From positions 1-7,625 of the forward strand of contig JAMCQK010000161.1 in assembly GCA_023382135.1 (NCBI GenBank): 7,625 nt of DNA, written 5' to 3'. Numbering within the stretch: the first letter of the stretch is position 1; the number at the start of each line of letters is the position of its first letter. Below are positions 1 through 5,770 of the stretch, one piece after another. Under the pieces are notes generated by a model. The model ran no database searches. It had not been told where the DNA came from and saw only the letters and a list, made by a program, of their open reading frames with translations. The stretch comes from Deinococcus sp. (GTDB lineage Bacteria > Deinococcota > Deinococci > Deinococcales > Thermaceae). The translations under genes and the position numbers were made by a program.

Positions 1-411
1 TGGTGCGGTGGAGCCGTCATACATCGAGGCGTTGGTTACCGGTAGGCCGCTAAGTTCCGATACCATGGTCTGATACTCGAAGATGGCCTGGAGCAGCCCC
101 TGGCTGGCTTCGGGCTGGTAGGGGGTATAGGCGGTAATGAACTCTGCACGGGTAGCGAGCGAAGGAACCACAGCGGGGATGTAGTGCGCCCGCAGCCCTC
201 CACCAAGGAAAGACACTGTGCCCGTATTGTTTTTAGCCGCGAGCTGGCGCATGTGCCGCATGGCTTCGGATTCCGAAAGCGGCGCCGAGAGAGAAAGCTC
301 GGGAAAAAGAATTTCACTTGGGAGATCTTGGAATAAAGCATCCAGACTGTTTGCCCCCACGGTGGAGAGCATGGCCTCGAGGTCTTTCGTGGTATGAGGT
401 GTGTAATCCAT
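1..411 (-). CDS. gcvPA: Glycine dehydrogenase (decarboxylating) subunit 1, P-protein alpha, N-terminal part
   Basis: This is the first 137 codons of the N-terminal half of a split P-protein, cut by the left edge. Such proteins are usually about 440-450 residues, so about 30 percent is visible. With GcvPB it forms the pyridoxal-phosphate enzyme that decarboxylates glycine and passes the aminomethyl group to lipoylated GcvH. The N-terminus MDYTPHT and the later stretch FITAYTPYQPEASQG are typical of this family; FLGGG and NASMYDGST also fit. The ATG at 411 is chosen because the family begins MDYTPHT and because AAAGGG lies just upstream at 415-420. An in-frame ATG at 423 has no ribosome binding site. 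It is the third gcv gene after gcvT and gcvH, with a 74-base gap after gcvH. gcvPB would be expected further left, outside the window (inference). Confidence 0.95.
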   Translation of the reverse strand, partial: MDYTPHTTKDLEAMLSTVGANSLDALFQDLPSEILFPELSLSAPLSESEAMRHMRQLAAKNNTGTVSFLGGGLRAHYIPAVVPSLATRAEFITAYTPYQPEASQGLLQAIFEYQTMVSELSGLPVTNASMYDGSTAP

Positions 412-440
412 AGGCCCTTTCATGAACAAAACCATTCAGC

Positions 441-476
441 AGTGGTCCGGCTGGGAAGACCAGCCTGCGGCCAACT
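441..476 (-). other. Imperfect stem-loop between gcvH and gcvPA
   Basis: A perfect 6-bp stem GGCTGG/CCAGCC with a five-base loop sits at 449-465. It can be extended through an internal loop to pair the outer bases 441-448 with 469-476. No T-run follows on the gene strand, so it does not look like a normal terminator. It could tune transcript stability or the GcvH to GcvPA ratio, or it could be chance. Confidence 0.3.
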
Positions 477-485
477 CACTATTCT

Positions 486-872
486 TTAGCTTGCCGACTC
501 GGCGAGTTTCTGGTAGCTTGCCGCGTCCATCAGGGCCTCGAGCTCTGCCGGGTTCTCCGGTTTTAGCTTGAAGATCCAGCCCGCAGAAAAAGGCTCTTTG
601 TTGAGCAGCTCGGGAAGGTCGCTAAGCGCTTGGTTAACCGCGGCCACTTCACCGGAAACCGGCGCGTAAATATCGGAAGCGGTCTTCACCGACTCCACCG
701 CTGCTAGCGCTTCGCCCGCTTTGGCTTTCTTGCCGAGCTCGGGCAGTTCCACAAAAACCACATCGCCCAGCGCGTCTTGGGCATAATCGCTGATGCCCAC
801 TACTACCAGCCCGTCTTCTAGCCGTGCCCACTCGTGGGATTTGGTGTATTTCAAGTCGGTTGGATACTTCAC
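486..872 (-). CDS. gcvH: Glycine cleavage system H protein (lipoyl carrier)
   Basis: A complete 128-residue H protein, a normal length. H protein carries the aminomethyl intermediate on a lipoyl arm between the P, T and L proteins in the cytoplasm. The lipoylation site is visible as ESVKTASDIYAP, with Lys63 as the modified residue. Before it comes the expected N-terminal part (KYTKSHEWA, then GISDYAQDALGDVVFVELPELG); after it come PVSGEVAAVN and the NKEPFSAGWIFKL stretch. The start is GTG at 872, fixed by a strong AGGAGGAG five bases upstream and by the family N-terminus. It lies 22 bases after gcvT and is surely in the same transcript. Nothing looks broken. No gene for the L protein is in the window. 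Confidence 0.98.
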   Translation of the reverse strand: MKYPTDLKYTKSHEWARLEDGLVVVGISDYAQDALGDVVFVELPELGKKAKAGEALAAVESVKTASDIYAPVSGEVAAVNQALSDLPELLNKEPFSAGWIFKLKPENPAELEALMDAASYQKLAESAS

Positions 873-877
873 GCTAT

Positions 878-885
878 CTCCTCCT
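878..885 (-). promoter_or_regulatory. Strong ribosome binding site of gcvH
   Basis: AGGAGGAG on the minus strand, five bases before the GTG start at 872. It is the best Shine-Dalgarno match in the window. It sets the GTG start and suggests H protein is translated efficiently on its own, not only by coupling to gcvT. Confidence 0.85.
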
Positions 886-894
886 GGTCCCTGG

Positions 895-1944
895 TTATTT
901 TAGCGCTACAAAAGGCGCTTCGGTGACGCTGGCCGGATAAAGCTTGCCGCGGATCTCTACCTGCAAGTTTTCCGTCACGTCGGACCTTACGTACGCGAGC
1001 GCAATTCCTTTGCGGAGCATGGGAGACAGGGTTCCCGAGGTCACCCAGCCCACTTCCTGGCCAGCGGAAAAAATCTTGTAGCCTTCCCGCGGGATTCCGT
1101 GCTCCAGCACCAAGGCAATAAGCCGGTTAGGGCAGCTTGCCGCCAGCAGGGCCTCTTTCCCCAAAAAGTCTTTTTCCGGCTTGACCACCCAGGCAAAAGA
1201 AGTGCAGCGCGGGTTGGTCGCCTCGGTAAGCTCGTGTCCGTAGAGGGGAAACCCCGCCTCCAGCCTCAGGGTATCGCGGGCCCCCAGGCCACACGGAACC
1301 ACACCAAGGCTGAGCAGTTCATTCCAGACGGGCTCGGCGTCGCTGTGGGACAGAAACACCTCGAAACCGTCTTCACCGGTGTAACCAGTGCGGGCCAAGC
1401 GGGCGGGACGCCCCGCCAGCAAAGTGGCGAAGGTGTCATTTTTGCGCCGGTCCGCCAGAGAAAGGTTGCACAGTTTTTCCAGGGCGTTGGCGGCTTGGGG
1501 TCCTTGCACCGCCAACAGCGCAAACTGGTTCGAGGCGTCCTCGAGGTCTACCCTGAAGCCGCCGGCCAGGGCCAGCAGGTGGGCCCAGTCCTTCTCGATG
1601 TTGGAGGCGTTGACCACCACCAGATACTCGGTTTCGGCTGTCCGGTAGACATAAATATCGTCCACCACACCACCATGAGAGTTTGGAAGCATGGAGTACT
1701 GCGCACGGCCCACCTTGAGCTTAGAGACATCGTTGAGCGCTGCGTACTGCAAAAAGGCCAGCGCCTCGGGCCCGCGCACAAAGAACTCGCCCATATGGCT
1801 CACGTCGAACACCCCGGCCTGTTCACGCACGGCGCTGTGTTCGGCGCTGATCGAGCTGTACTGGATGGGCATCAGGTAGCCGGCAAAAGGAGCCATTTTG
1901 GCGCCAAGCGCCTGGTGGGATGCTTCTAGGGGAAGGTGTTTCAT
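895..1944 (-). CDS. gcvT: Aminomethyltransferase, glycine cleavage T protein
   Basis: A 349-residue T protein. It moves the methylene group from aminomethyl-lipoyl GcvH to tetrahydrofolate and releases ammonia. Seen in order: AGYLMPIQYSSI (21-32), GVFDVSHMGEF (44-54), GGVVDDIYVYR (91-101) with the catalytic-type aspartate at D96, TGYTGEDGFEVF (187-198), CGLGARDTLRLEAG (218-231, folate-binding region) and the C-terminal barrel with GWVTSGTLSP (299-308). The frame is open to 2115, but the extra N-terminal residues do not look like T protein and their DNA holds a palindrome and leader structure. I chose ATG 1944 (MKHLPLEASHQALGAKM) because it matches the family start. ATG 1959 is also possible. 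Neither has an ideal ribosome binding site. It is the first gcv gene of the operon and is followed after 22 bases by gcvH. Confidence 0.96.
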   Translation of the reverse strand: MKHLPLEASHQALGAKMAPFAGYLMPIQYSSISAEHSAVREQAGVFDVSHMGEFFVRGPEALAFLQYAALNDVSKLKVGRAQYSMLPNSHGGVVDDIYVYRTAETEYLVVVNASNIEKDWAHLLALAGGFRVDLEDASNQFALLAVQGPQAANALEKLCNLSLADRRKNDTFATLLAGRPARLARTGYTGEDGFEVFLSHSDAEPVWNELLSLGVVPCGLGARDTLRLEAGFPLYGHELTEATNPRCTSFAWVVKPEKDFLGKEALLAASCPNRLIALVLEHGIPREGYKIFSAGQEVGWVTSGTLSPMLRKGIALAYVRSDVTENLQVEIRGKLYPASVTEAPFVALK

Positions 1945-1966
1945 GGGCTTGTACAGCATACCCCTG

Positions 1967-2017
1967 AAAACAAAAAATCTCCCTTGCTTGGAGGGGCCGG
2001 AAGCCGGCTGAACCCTC
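1967..2017 (-). promoter_or_regulatory. Attenuator-like leader upstream of gcvT
   Basis: On the minus strand, GAGGG, a four-base bulge, GCCGG, a CTT loop, CCGGC and CCCTC form a 10-bp stem at 2017-1991. The 3' arm overlaps a second, weaker stem, CTCC/GGAG (1993-1990 with 1982-1979), which is followed at once by TTTTTTGTTTTC (1977-1966). The two stems cannot form together, which is the layout of an attenuator or riboswitch expression platform. The second stem has only 4 bp, so function is uncertain. I could not find the conserved core of the glycine riboswitch here. Confidence 0.25.
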
Positions 2018-2082
2018 AGTATCTCCAGCTTTAGTTTGTCGAAAGGCTTGAAAAGCTGCGCTGTGTTCCTTACTTCCTCCGG

Positions 2083-2120
2083 CCCTGGTGAGTTTGACCC
2101 TTGGGTCAAACTCACCAGGG
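2083..2120. repeat. Perfect 38-nt palindrome between mglA and gcvT, possible U-less terminator
   Basis: The arm CCCTGGTGAGTTTGACCC (2083-2100) is exactly repeated in reverse complement at 2103-2120 with only TT between. The structure starts six bases after the mglA stop codon. In RNA it would give a stem of about 17 bp with a four-base loop. No T-run follows on either side, so it is not a classic intrinsic terminator. Options are a U-less terminator or 3' end stabiliser for mglBA, an operator for a dimeric repressor controlling gcvT, or a copy of a dispersed palindromic repeat. The inverted repeat itself is certain; its role is not. Confidence 0.9.
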
Positions 2121-2126
2121 AGATAC

Positions 2127-2720
2127 TTAGGTTGCAGCGGTGCCGATCTTGGTCAGCACTTGCTTGCTGATGGCGCGGAGGGTTTCGAAGACGCCTTTAC
2201 CGCTGGTAGCCACCGCTTCGAACCAGGCATACTCTTGCTTGGGGTCCAGCACCGCCTGGATCATCTCAAGCGGCAGGGCATCCGGCAGATCGCGCTTGTT
2301 GGCCTGCATAACCAACGGGATATCGTCCATTTTGAGGTCGCTCTCGGTCAGGTTTTCCCGTAAGTTACGCATGGACTCGGCGTTGGACCGAAGCCGGTTA
2401 GAGGCGGAGTCGGCCACGAAGATTACCCCGTCGGCACCGCGCAGGATTAACTTGCGCGAGGCGTTGTAGAAGACCTGTCCGGGCACGGTATAGAGGTGAA
2501 AGCGAGTCTTGAAGCCCTTGACCTCACCTAAATCCACCGGAAGAAAGTCGAAGAACAGGGTGCGCTCGTCTTCGGTGGCCAACGAGATCATTTCTCCTTT
2601 GCGGTCTCCCGGCACTTGATTGAAGACCCATTTAAGATTGGTGGTCTTCCCCGACATGCCAGGGCCGTAATAAACGATCTTAAAGTTAATTTCTCGGTTG
2701 GCAAAGTTAATTGTGCTCAT
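2127..2720 (-). CDS. mglA: MglA-type polarity GTPase
   Basis: A complete 197-residue Ras-like small GTPase of the bacterial MglA family. In Myxococcus MglA-GTP marks the leading cell pole and drives gliding and type IV pilus motility; Thermus-type bacteria carry close homologues. Visible motifs: P-loop GPGMSGKTT (19-27), switch I ending DERTLFFDFLP with Arg53, TVPGQ (78-82) with Gln82, NKRD (141-144) and TSGKG (172-176). Thr78 replaces the aspartate usual in the DxxG motif, a known trait of MglA. Arg53 and Gln82 match the residue numbers of the intrinsic arginine finger and catalytic glutamine described for MglA. The ATG at 2720 overlaps the mglB stop as ATGA and has no good ribosome binding site, so translation is probably coupled to mglB. 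The role here (twitching motility, pilus polarity) is inferred. Confidence 0.97.
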   Translation of the reverse strand: MSTINFANREINFKIVYYGPGMSGKTTNLKWVFNQVPGDRKGEMISLATEDERTLFFDFLPVDLGEVKGFKTRFHLYTVPGQVFYNASRKLILRGADGVIFVADSASNRLRSNAESMRNLRENLTESDLKMDDIPLVMQANKRDLPDALPLEMIQAVLDPKQEYAWFEAVATSGKGVFETLRAISKQVLTKIGTAAT

Positions 2721-3229
2721 GATGAGGTACCAAAAAGGTCATCCAACAGGGCGCTCGCGCCCTCACTATACTCAGAGTCAATCCCCAGTTTATCCGGGGC
2801 AACGGTGGCCTCGGCGGCGATTTTAGCAAGCAGCTTGGCGGCGCGCTTGCCAAACAGTTTTATCCTGCCCAGAGGGGCGCTGCTGTCGAAGATGATGACC
2901 AGCAAAGCGAGACTGCCGGTCTCTTCCAGGAATAGTCCGACATCTTTTCCTTGGTGCACCTGCTCTTGAAACTGGGCCTCTCCCAGGATTTTAGCCAAAG
3001 CCTGGATGGCCGCCGCGTTATTGGCGACCAGGGTAGCCAGCGAGTCCAAGGGCGGGGGTTTGGATGCCCACAGGGCCCGGCGGTGGGCCAGTACAAACCC
3101 CTTGCGGTCCAGCAACAAGGCGTAGCGCGCGCCGCTTTCCCTTATGACCTCATCCAGGACCTCTACAGTCTGGTCGTAAGAGGGGCCATATAGTGCCACG
3201 GTTGGCTCGACCATAGTAATCTCAATCAT
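2717..3229 (-). CDS. mglB: MglB, roadblock/LC7-fold GTPase-activating protein for MglA
   Basis: A 170-residue roadblock/LC7 protein, the GAP partner of MglA; a dimer binds one MglA and reorders its switch regions. Seen: ARYALLLDRKGFVLAH (about 36-51), ASLATLVANNAA-like helix (LDSLATLVANNAAAIQALAK), FQEQVHQGKDVGLFLEE, LALLVIIFDSSAPLGRIKLFGKRAAKLL, and a C-terminal tail ending SALLDDLFGTSS. The open frame extends to 3445, but those residues are not MglB-like and are antisense to the peptidase. Two starts remain: ATG 3229, backed by GAGGGG five bases upstream, and ATG 3214 (MVEP), which matches the Thermus N-terminus I recall and would give 165 residues. I chose 3229 on the ribosome binding site. 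It is first in the mglBA pair and overlaps mglA by four bases. Confidence 0.94.
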   Translation of the reverse strand: MIEITMVEPTVALYGPSYDQTVEVLDEVIRESGARYALLLDRKGFVLAHRRALWASKPPPLDSLATLVANNAAAIQALAKILGEAQFQEQVHQGKDVGLFLEETGSLALLVIIFDSSAPLGRIKLFGKRAAKLLAKIAAEATVAPDKLGIDSEYSEGASALLDDLFGTSS

Positions 3230-3242
3230 TATGGCCCCTCTT
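3178..3242. repeat. 13-bp inverted repeat spanning the divergent starts of mglB and the M20 peptidase
   Basis: AAGAGGGGCCATA at 3178-3190 and its exact reverse complement TATGGCCCCTCTT at 3230-3242 face each other across 39 bases. The right arm holds the peptidase start codon and, on the other strand, the mglB ribosome binding site. The left arm lies in mglB codons 14-18. In an mglB transcript the two arms would pair and cover the GAGGGG. As DNA the two arms could be half-sites for a regulator. The repeat is seen directly; the role is inference. Confidence 0.85.
3193..3222 (+). promoter_or_regulatory. Candidate promoter of the M20 peptidase gene
   Basis: A possible -10 TAATCT at 3217-3222 and a possible -35 GTGCCA (4 of 6) at 3193-3198 are 18 bases apart. 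Transcription would begin at about 3229, so the peptidase mRNA would be almost leaderless, in line with the lack of a Shine-Dalgarno sequence before its ATG. The match is weak and was picked partly for its position. Confidence 0.25.
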
Positions 3243-4571
3243 CCCGAATCAGTGGTGACATATGCCCGCAAAAAGCTTTTAGATTTGGTATCGATCCCTT
3301 CGGTTTCCGCCGAGGGGAGGGGGTTGGAGCAGGCCGCCCAGGCCGTGGCGGAGATGCTGCGCGAGCTGGGCCTCGAGGCCAGCCTCCACCCCACCAACGG
3401 CGCGCCGGTAGTCTTCGCCGAAGGCGGCGGAACCGGCCCCACCATCCTCTTTTACAACCACTACGACGTCCAGCCAGCGGACCCCCTGGAAGACTGGGCC
3501 AGCGACCCGTTTACCCTGCTGGAAAAAGACGGAAACCTGTACGGCCGGGGCACCCACGACGACAAAGGTGAGTTGGTTGCCAGGCTGGCGGCGCTACTGT
3601 GGGTTAAGCAGGAACACGGGCAACTTCCCTTCCGGGTGAAGTTTGTAGTGGAAGGCGAAGAAGAAACGGGAAGCCCCAACCTGCCCGGCTACGTGGAAAG
3701 CCACCGGGAACTTCTGAAATCGGATGCGGTTTTGTGGGAGGCGGGCGGCACCGATGCCAAAGGAAGGCCGCAGGCCTACTGCGGGCTCAAAGGAATCCTG
3801 GCGGTGGAACTGCGGACCAAGACTGCTGGCTACGACCTGCATTCAAGTTACGGAGCGGTAGTGCAGAACCCCATCTACCGCTTAAGCCTGGCCATTGCTT
3901 CTTTGCGCGATAACCAGGGCAAGGTTTTGATCAAGGGTTTTTACGACCAGGTTCGCGCCTTGAGCAAGGTTGAGGCGGACGCCCTGAAAACCCTGCCCGA
4001 CGAGTCCGCCGAACTCGCGAAGATTTTTGGCGTGAAAGGGTACATGGGAGGCGTGCAGGGAGAGAGTTTTTACCACAAGCTTTTGGCCGAGCCTTGCGTA
4101 AACGTCAACGGCTTTCACTCGGGTTACGGCGGGCCGGGCTCAAAAACCGTTCTGCCCGCCGAGGCATACGCCAAGCTGGACTTCCGGTTGGTGCCCGATC
4201 AAGAACCGGCAGAAGTGTTCCGTCTGCTGCAAGAGCACTTGCAGCGGGAGGGGTTCGAGGATATCGAGCTCTCTTACTTGGAGGCGGGCGAGCAGCCGTC
4301 GCGCTCGGATTTGTCTCACCCATGGGTCAAAACCGCCCTCGAGGCCTTGCGGGAGGTCTACCAGAAAGACCCGGTGCTCTACATCAACATGGCGGGCTCC
4401 GGCCCCATGCATCCATTCACCGATGTTCTAAAGGCTCCGGTGGTGGGTTTTGGCGTGGGATACCCAGGAAGCAAGGTGCACAGCCCCAACGAGCACATCC
4501 GCGTTGCCGATTTCGAACAAGGGATTGTGGCCATTAAGCGGGCGCTGGAGATGTTCGCCGCCCGTTTTTAG
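3231..4571 (+). CDS. M20-family metallopeptidase (dipeptidase / CNDP-like, probably zinc)
   Basis: A complete 446-residue M20/M28-type enzyme, probably a cytoplasmic dipeptidase or related amidohydrolase; the substrate cannot be read from sequence. No signal peptide is seen. Metal and catalytic residues are present: His77 and Asp79 in FYNHYDVQP, Asp110 in YGRGTHDDKGE as bridging ligand, Glu144-Glu145 in EGEEETGS as general base and ligand, Glu170 in VLWEAGG in place of the aspartate of carnosinase-type members, and His417 in SKVHSPNEH. The lid/dimerisation domain spans roughly 185-305 and includes His204 in YDLHSSYG. The start ATG at 3231 lies one base from the mglB start on the other strand and has no Shine-Dalgarno sequence, so the mRNA may be leaderless. 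An in-frame GTG at 3252 is the alternative. hemW follows after 68 bases on the same strand. Confidence 0.93.
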   Translation: MAPLPESVVTYARKKLLDLVSIPSVSAEGRGLEQAAQAVAEMLRELGLEASLHPTNGAPVVFAEGGGTGPTILFYNHYDVQPADPLEDWASDPFTLLEKDGNLYGRGTHDDKGELVARLAALLWVKQEHGQLPFRVKFVVEGEEETGSPNLPGYVESHRELLKSDAVLWEAGGTDAKGRPQAYCGLKGILAVELRTKTAGYDLHSSYGAVVQNPIYRLSLAIASLRDNQGKVLIKGFYDQVRALSKVEADALKTLPDESAELAKIFGVKGYMGGVQGESFYHKLLAEPCVNVNGFHSGYGGPGSKTVLPAEAYAKLDFRLVPDQEPAEVFRLLQEHLQREGFEDIELSYLEAGEQPSRSDLSHPWVKTALEALREVYQKDPVLYINMAGSGPMHPFTDVLKAPVVGFGVGYPGSKVHSPNEHIRVADFEQGIVAIKRALEMFAARF

Positions 4572-4639
4572 CCCCAAGGCCGTGCTTCGTTTGCACAAGT
4601 ACGCCAGAAGCCGCTTTACCCGAGCGCTAAAGTAGGCCT

Positions 4640-5770
4640 GTGCAGGGCCTTTATATCCATGTCCCTTTCTGCCCGACCATCTGTCCTTACTGCGACTTCC
4701 ACGTGGTAAGACGGAGCGGTGAAATTGTGAACTCCTACCTAGCCCGCTTAGCCGGGGAGGCGCAGCTTTTACACCACCGGTTCCCCAGCGGGCCTGAAAC
4801 GGTTTATTTCGGCGGCGGAACGCCCAGTTTTTTGCGAGAGCGCGAGCTCGAGCTGCTTTTTGAATCGTTGCCGTGGAAGCTAGCCGGATCCACCGAGGTA
4901 ACCATGGAAGCAAACCCTGGAACCTTGAACCGGGAAAGGCTTTCGCTTCTGCGAGATTTGGGTGTTACCAGGCTTTCGCTGGGAGTCCAGAGCTTTCAAG
5001 ACCCGGTGCTGAAAACTTTAGGCCGCGCCCATGGGCGCAAGGGAGCCTTGCGGGCCGCGGAGGAGGCCCTCGAGGCCGGGTTTCGCACCTCGCTGGACCT
5101 GATCCTGGGTCTGCCGGAACAGGACGTTGCCGCGGACCTGCGCCAAGCTGTCGAGATAGGCGCCGGGCATGTTTCCGCCTACACCTTGCAGCTAGAGCCG
5201 GGGACACCCTTCGCTCTGAGCGGTATCAAGCTTGACCCTGAGCGTGAAGCCGGGGCCTTGGAGCAGGCGGAAGACACTTTGGCCACGGCTGGCTTCGTGA
5301 GGTACGAGGTCTCTAACTTCGCCCTGCCGGGTGAGGAGTGCCGGCACAACCAGATCTACTGGCAGACAGGCTTCTGGGGGGCGCTGGGGCCGGGTGCGGT
5401 TGGACACTTACCCCCTTCCCTAGGGGGTGCCGAGGGCGGGAGGGTCTTTAGCGTGCGGACAACCAACCCGCCGCTTCCCCGCTGGCTTCAAGGCGAGCTG
5501 GCAGGCCTCGAGCAGATTTCTATCCTTGAACATCTCAAAGAAGCTCTGATGATGGGGCTCAGAACACAGAAAGGGCTGAACGTTGCTGAACTGGAGAGCC
5601 GTGTCTCGCTTTCGGTATGGCATTCGTTGCGCCAAACAGCGGAAGAGCTGGCCTCCCAGGGCTTATTGACAATTGAAGGGAGCAAACTCAGACCAACAGA
5701 GAGAGGTATGTCGTTGCTACACCCGGTTATCCTCAGGCTCTGGAGCGCTTTACCCAATCAAGAACAGTAG
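4640..5770 (+). CDS. hemW: HemW, heme chaperone / radical-SAM-like protein (formerly HemN-like oxidase)
   Basis: A complete 376-residue protein of the HemW group, which binds heme and an iron-sulfur cluster and hands heme to target proteins. Many are annotated as oxygen-independent coproporphyrinogen oxidase. Seen: cluster motif CPTICPYC (Cys11, Cys15, Cys18) followed by DF rather than the extra cysteine of true HemN, YFGGGTPS (56-63), EANPGTL (90-96), LGVQSFQ (114-120), the HemW hallmark HNQIYW (236-241) and a winged-helix-like C-terminus (about 290-376). The start is GTG at 4640: an in-frame TAA at 4628 leaves no room for an earlier one. Its ribosome binding site is weak (TAGG). The 68-base gap after the peptidase shows no terminator, so the two may share a transcript. 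A Gly- and Pro-rich insert follows residue 257. The 3' end overlaps mfd by 21 bases. Confidence 0.94.
   Translation: MQGLYIHVPFCPTICPYCDFHVVRRSGEIVNSYLARLAGEAQLLHHRFPSGPETVYFGGGTPSFLRERELELLFESLPWKLAGSTEVTMEANPGTLNRERLSLLRDLGVTRLSLGVQSFQDPVLKTLGRAHGRKGALRAAEEALEAGFRTSLDLILGLPEQDVAADLRQAVEIGAGHVSAYTLQLEPGTPFALSGIKLDPEREAGALEQAEDTLATAGFVRYEVSNFALPGEECRHNQIYWQTGFWGALGPGAVGHLPPSLGGAEGGRVFSVRTTNPPLPRWLQGELAGLEQISILEHLKEALMMGLRTQKGLNVAELESRVSLSVWHSLRQTAEELASQGLLTIEGSKLRPTERGMSLLHPVILRLWSALPNQEQ
5410..5428 (+). repeat. Small palindrome within hemW, possible inserted repeat
   Basis: ACCCCC and GGGGGT form a 6-bp stem around a seven-base centre; the shorter palindrome CCCTAGGG (5418-5425) overlaps the centre and right arm. 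It encodes PPSLGG in a HemW loop that varies in length between species. The nearby codons continue GC-rich (AEGGR). It may be a small palindromic element that entered the gene in frame, or just loop variation. Confidence 0.35.

Noticed and set aside
1..341. Open frame of 101 codons ending near the left edge
   Set aside because: It lies in a different frame from gcvPA over the same DNA; the gcvPA frame carries the recognisable family sequence and runs off the edge.
1099..1929. 276-codon open frame on the plus strand opposite gcvT
   Set aside because: It is antisense to a clear gcvT, has no recognisable domain or ribosome binding site, and long shadow frames are common at this GC content.
1945..2115. 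N-terminal extension of gcvT by 57 codons
   Set aside because: The frame is open, but it starts inside the palindrome, the residues do not resemble T protein, and the family begins near the chosen ATG.
1945..2126. Glycine riboswitch upstream of gcvT
   Set aside because: Expected from the operon type, but I could not find the conserved aptamer core on the minus strand. Only an attenuator-like stem pair and the palindrome are visible.
3230..3445. N-terminal extension of mglB by 72 codons
   Set aside because: The extra sequence is antisense to the well-supported peptidase gene, and the homology to MglB begins near MVEP.
4572..4639. Promoter or terminator between the peptidase and hemW
   Set aside because: GTGC/GCAC around 4582-4596 is only a 4-bp stem without a T-run, and TAAAGT at 4628-4633 lacks a convincing -35 element.
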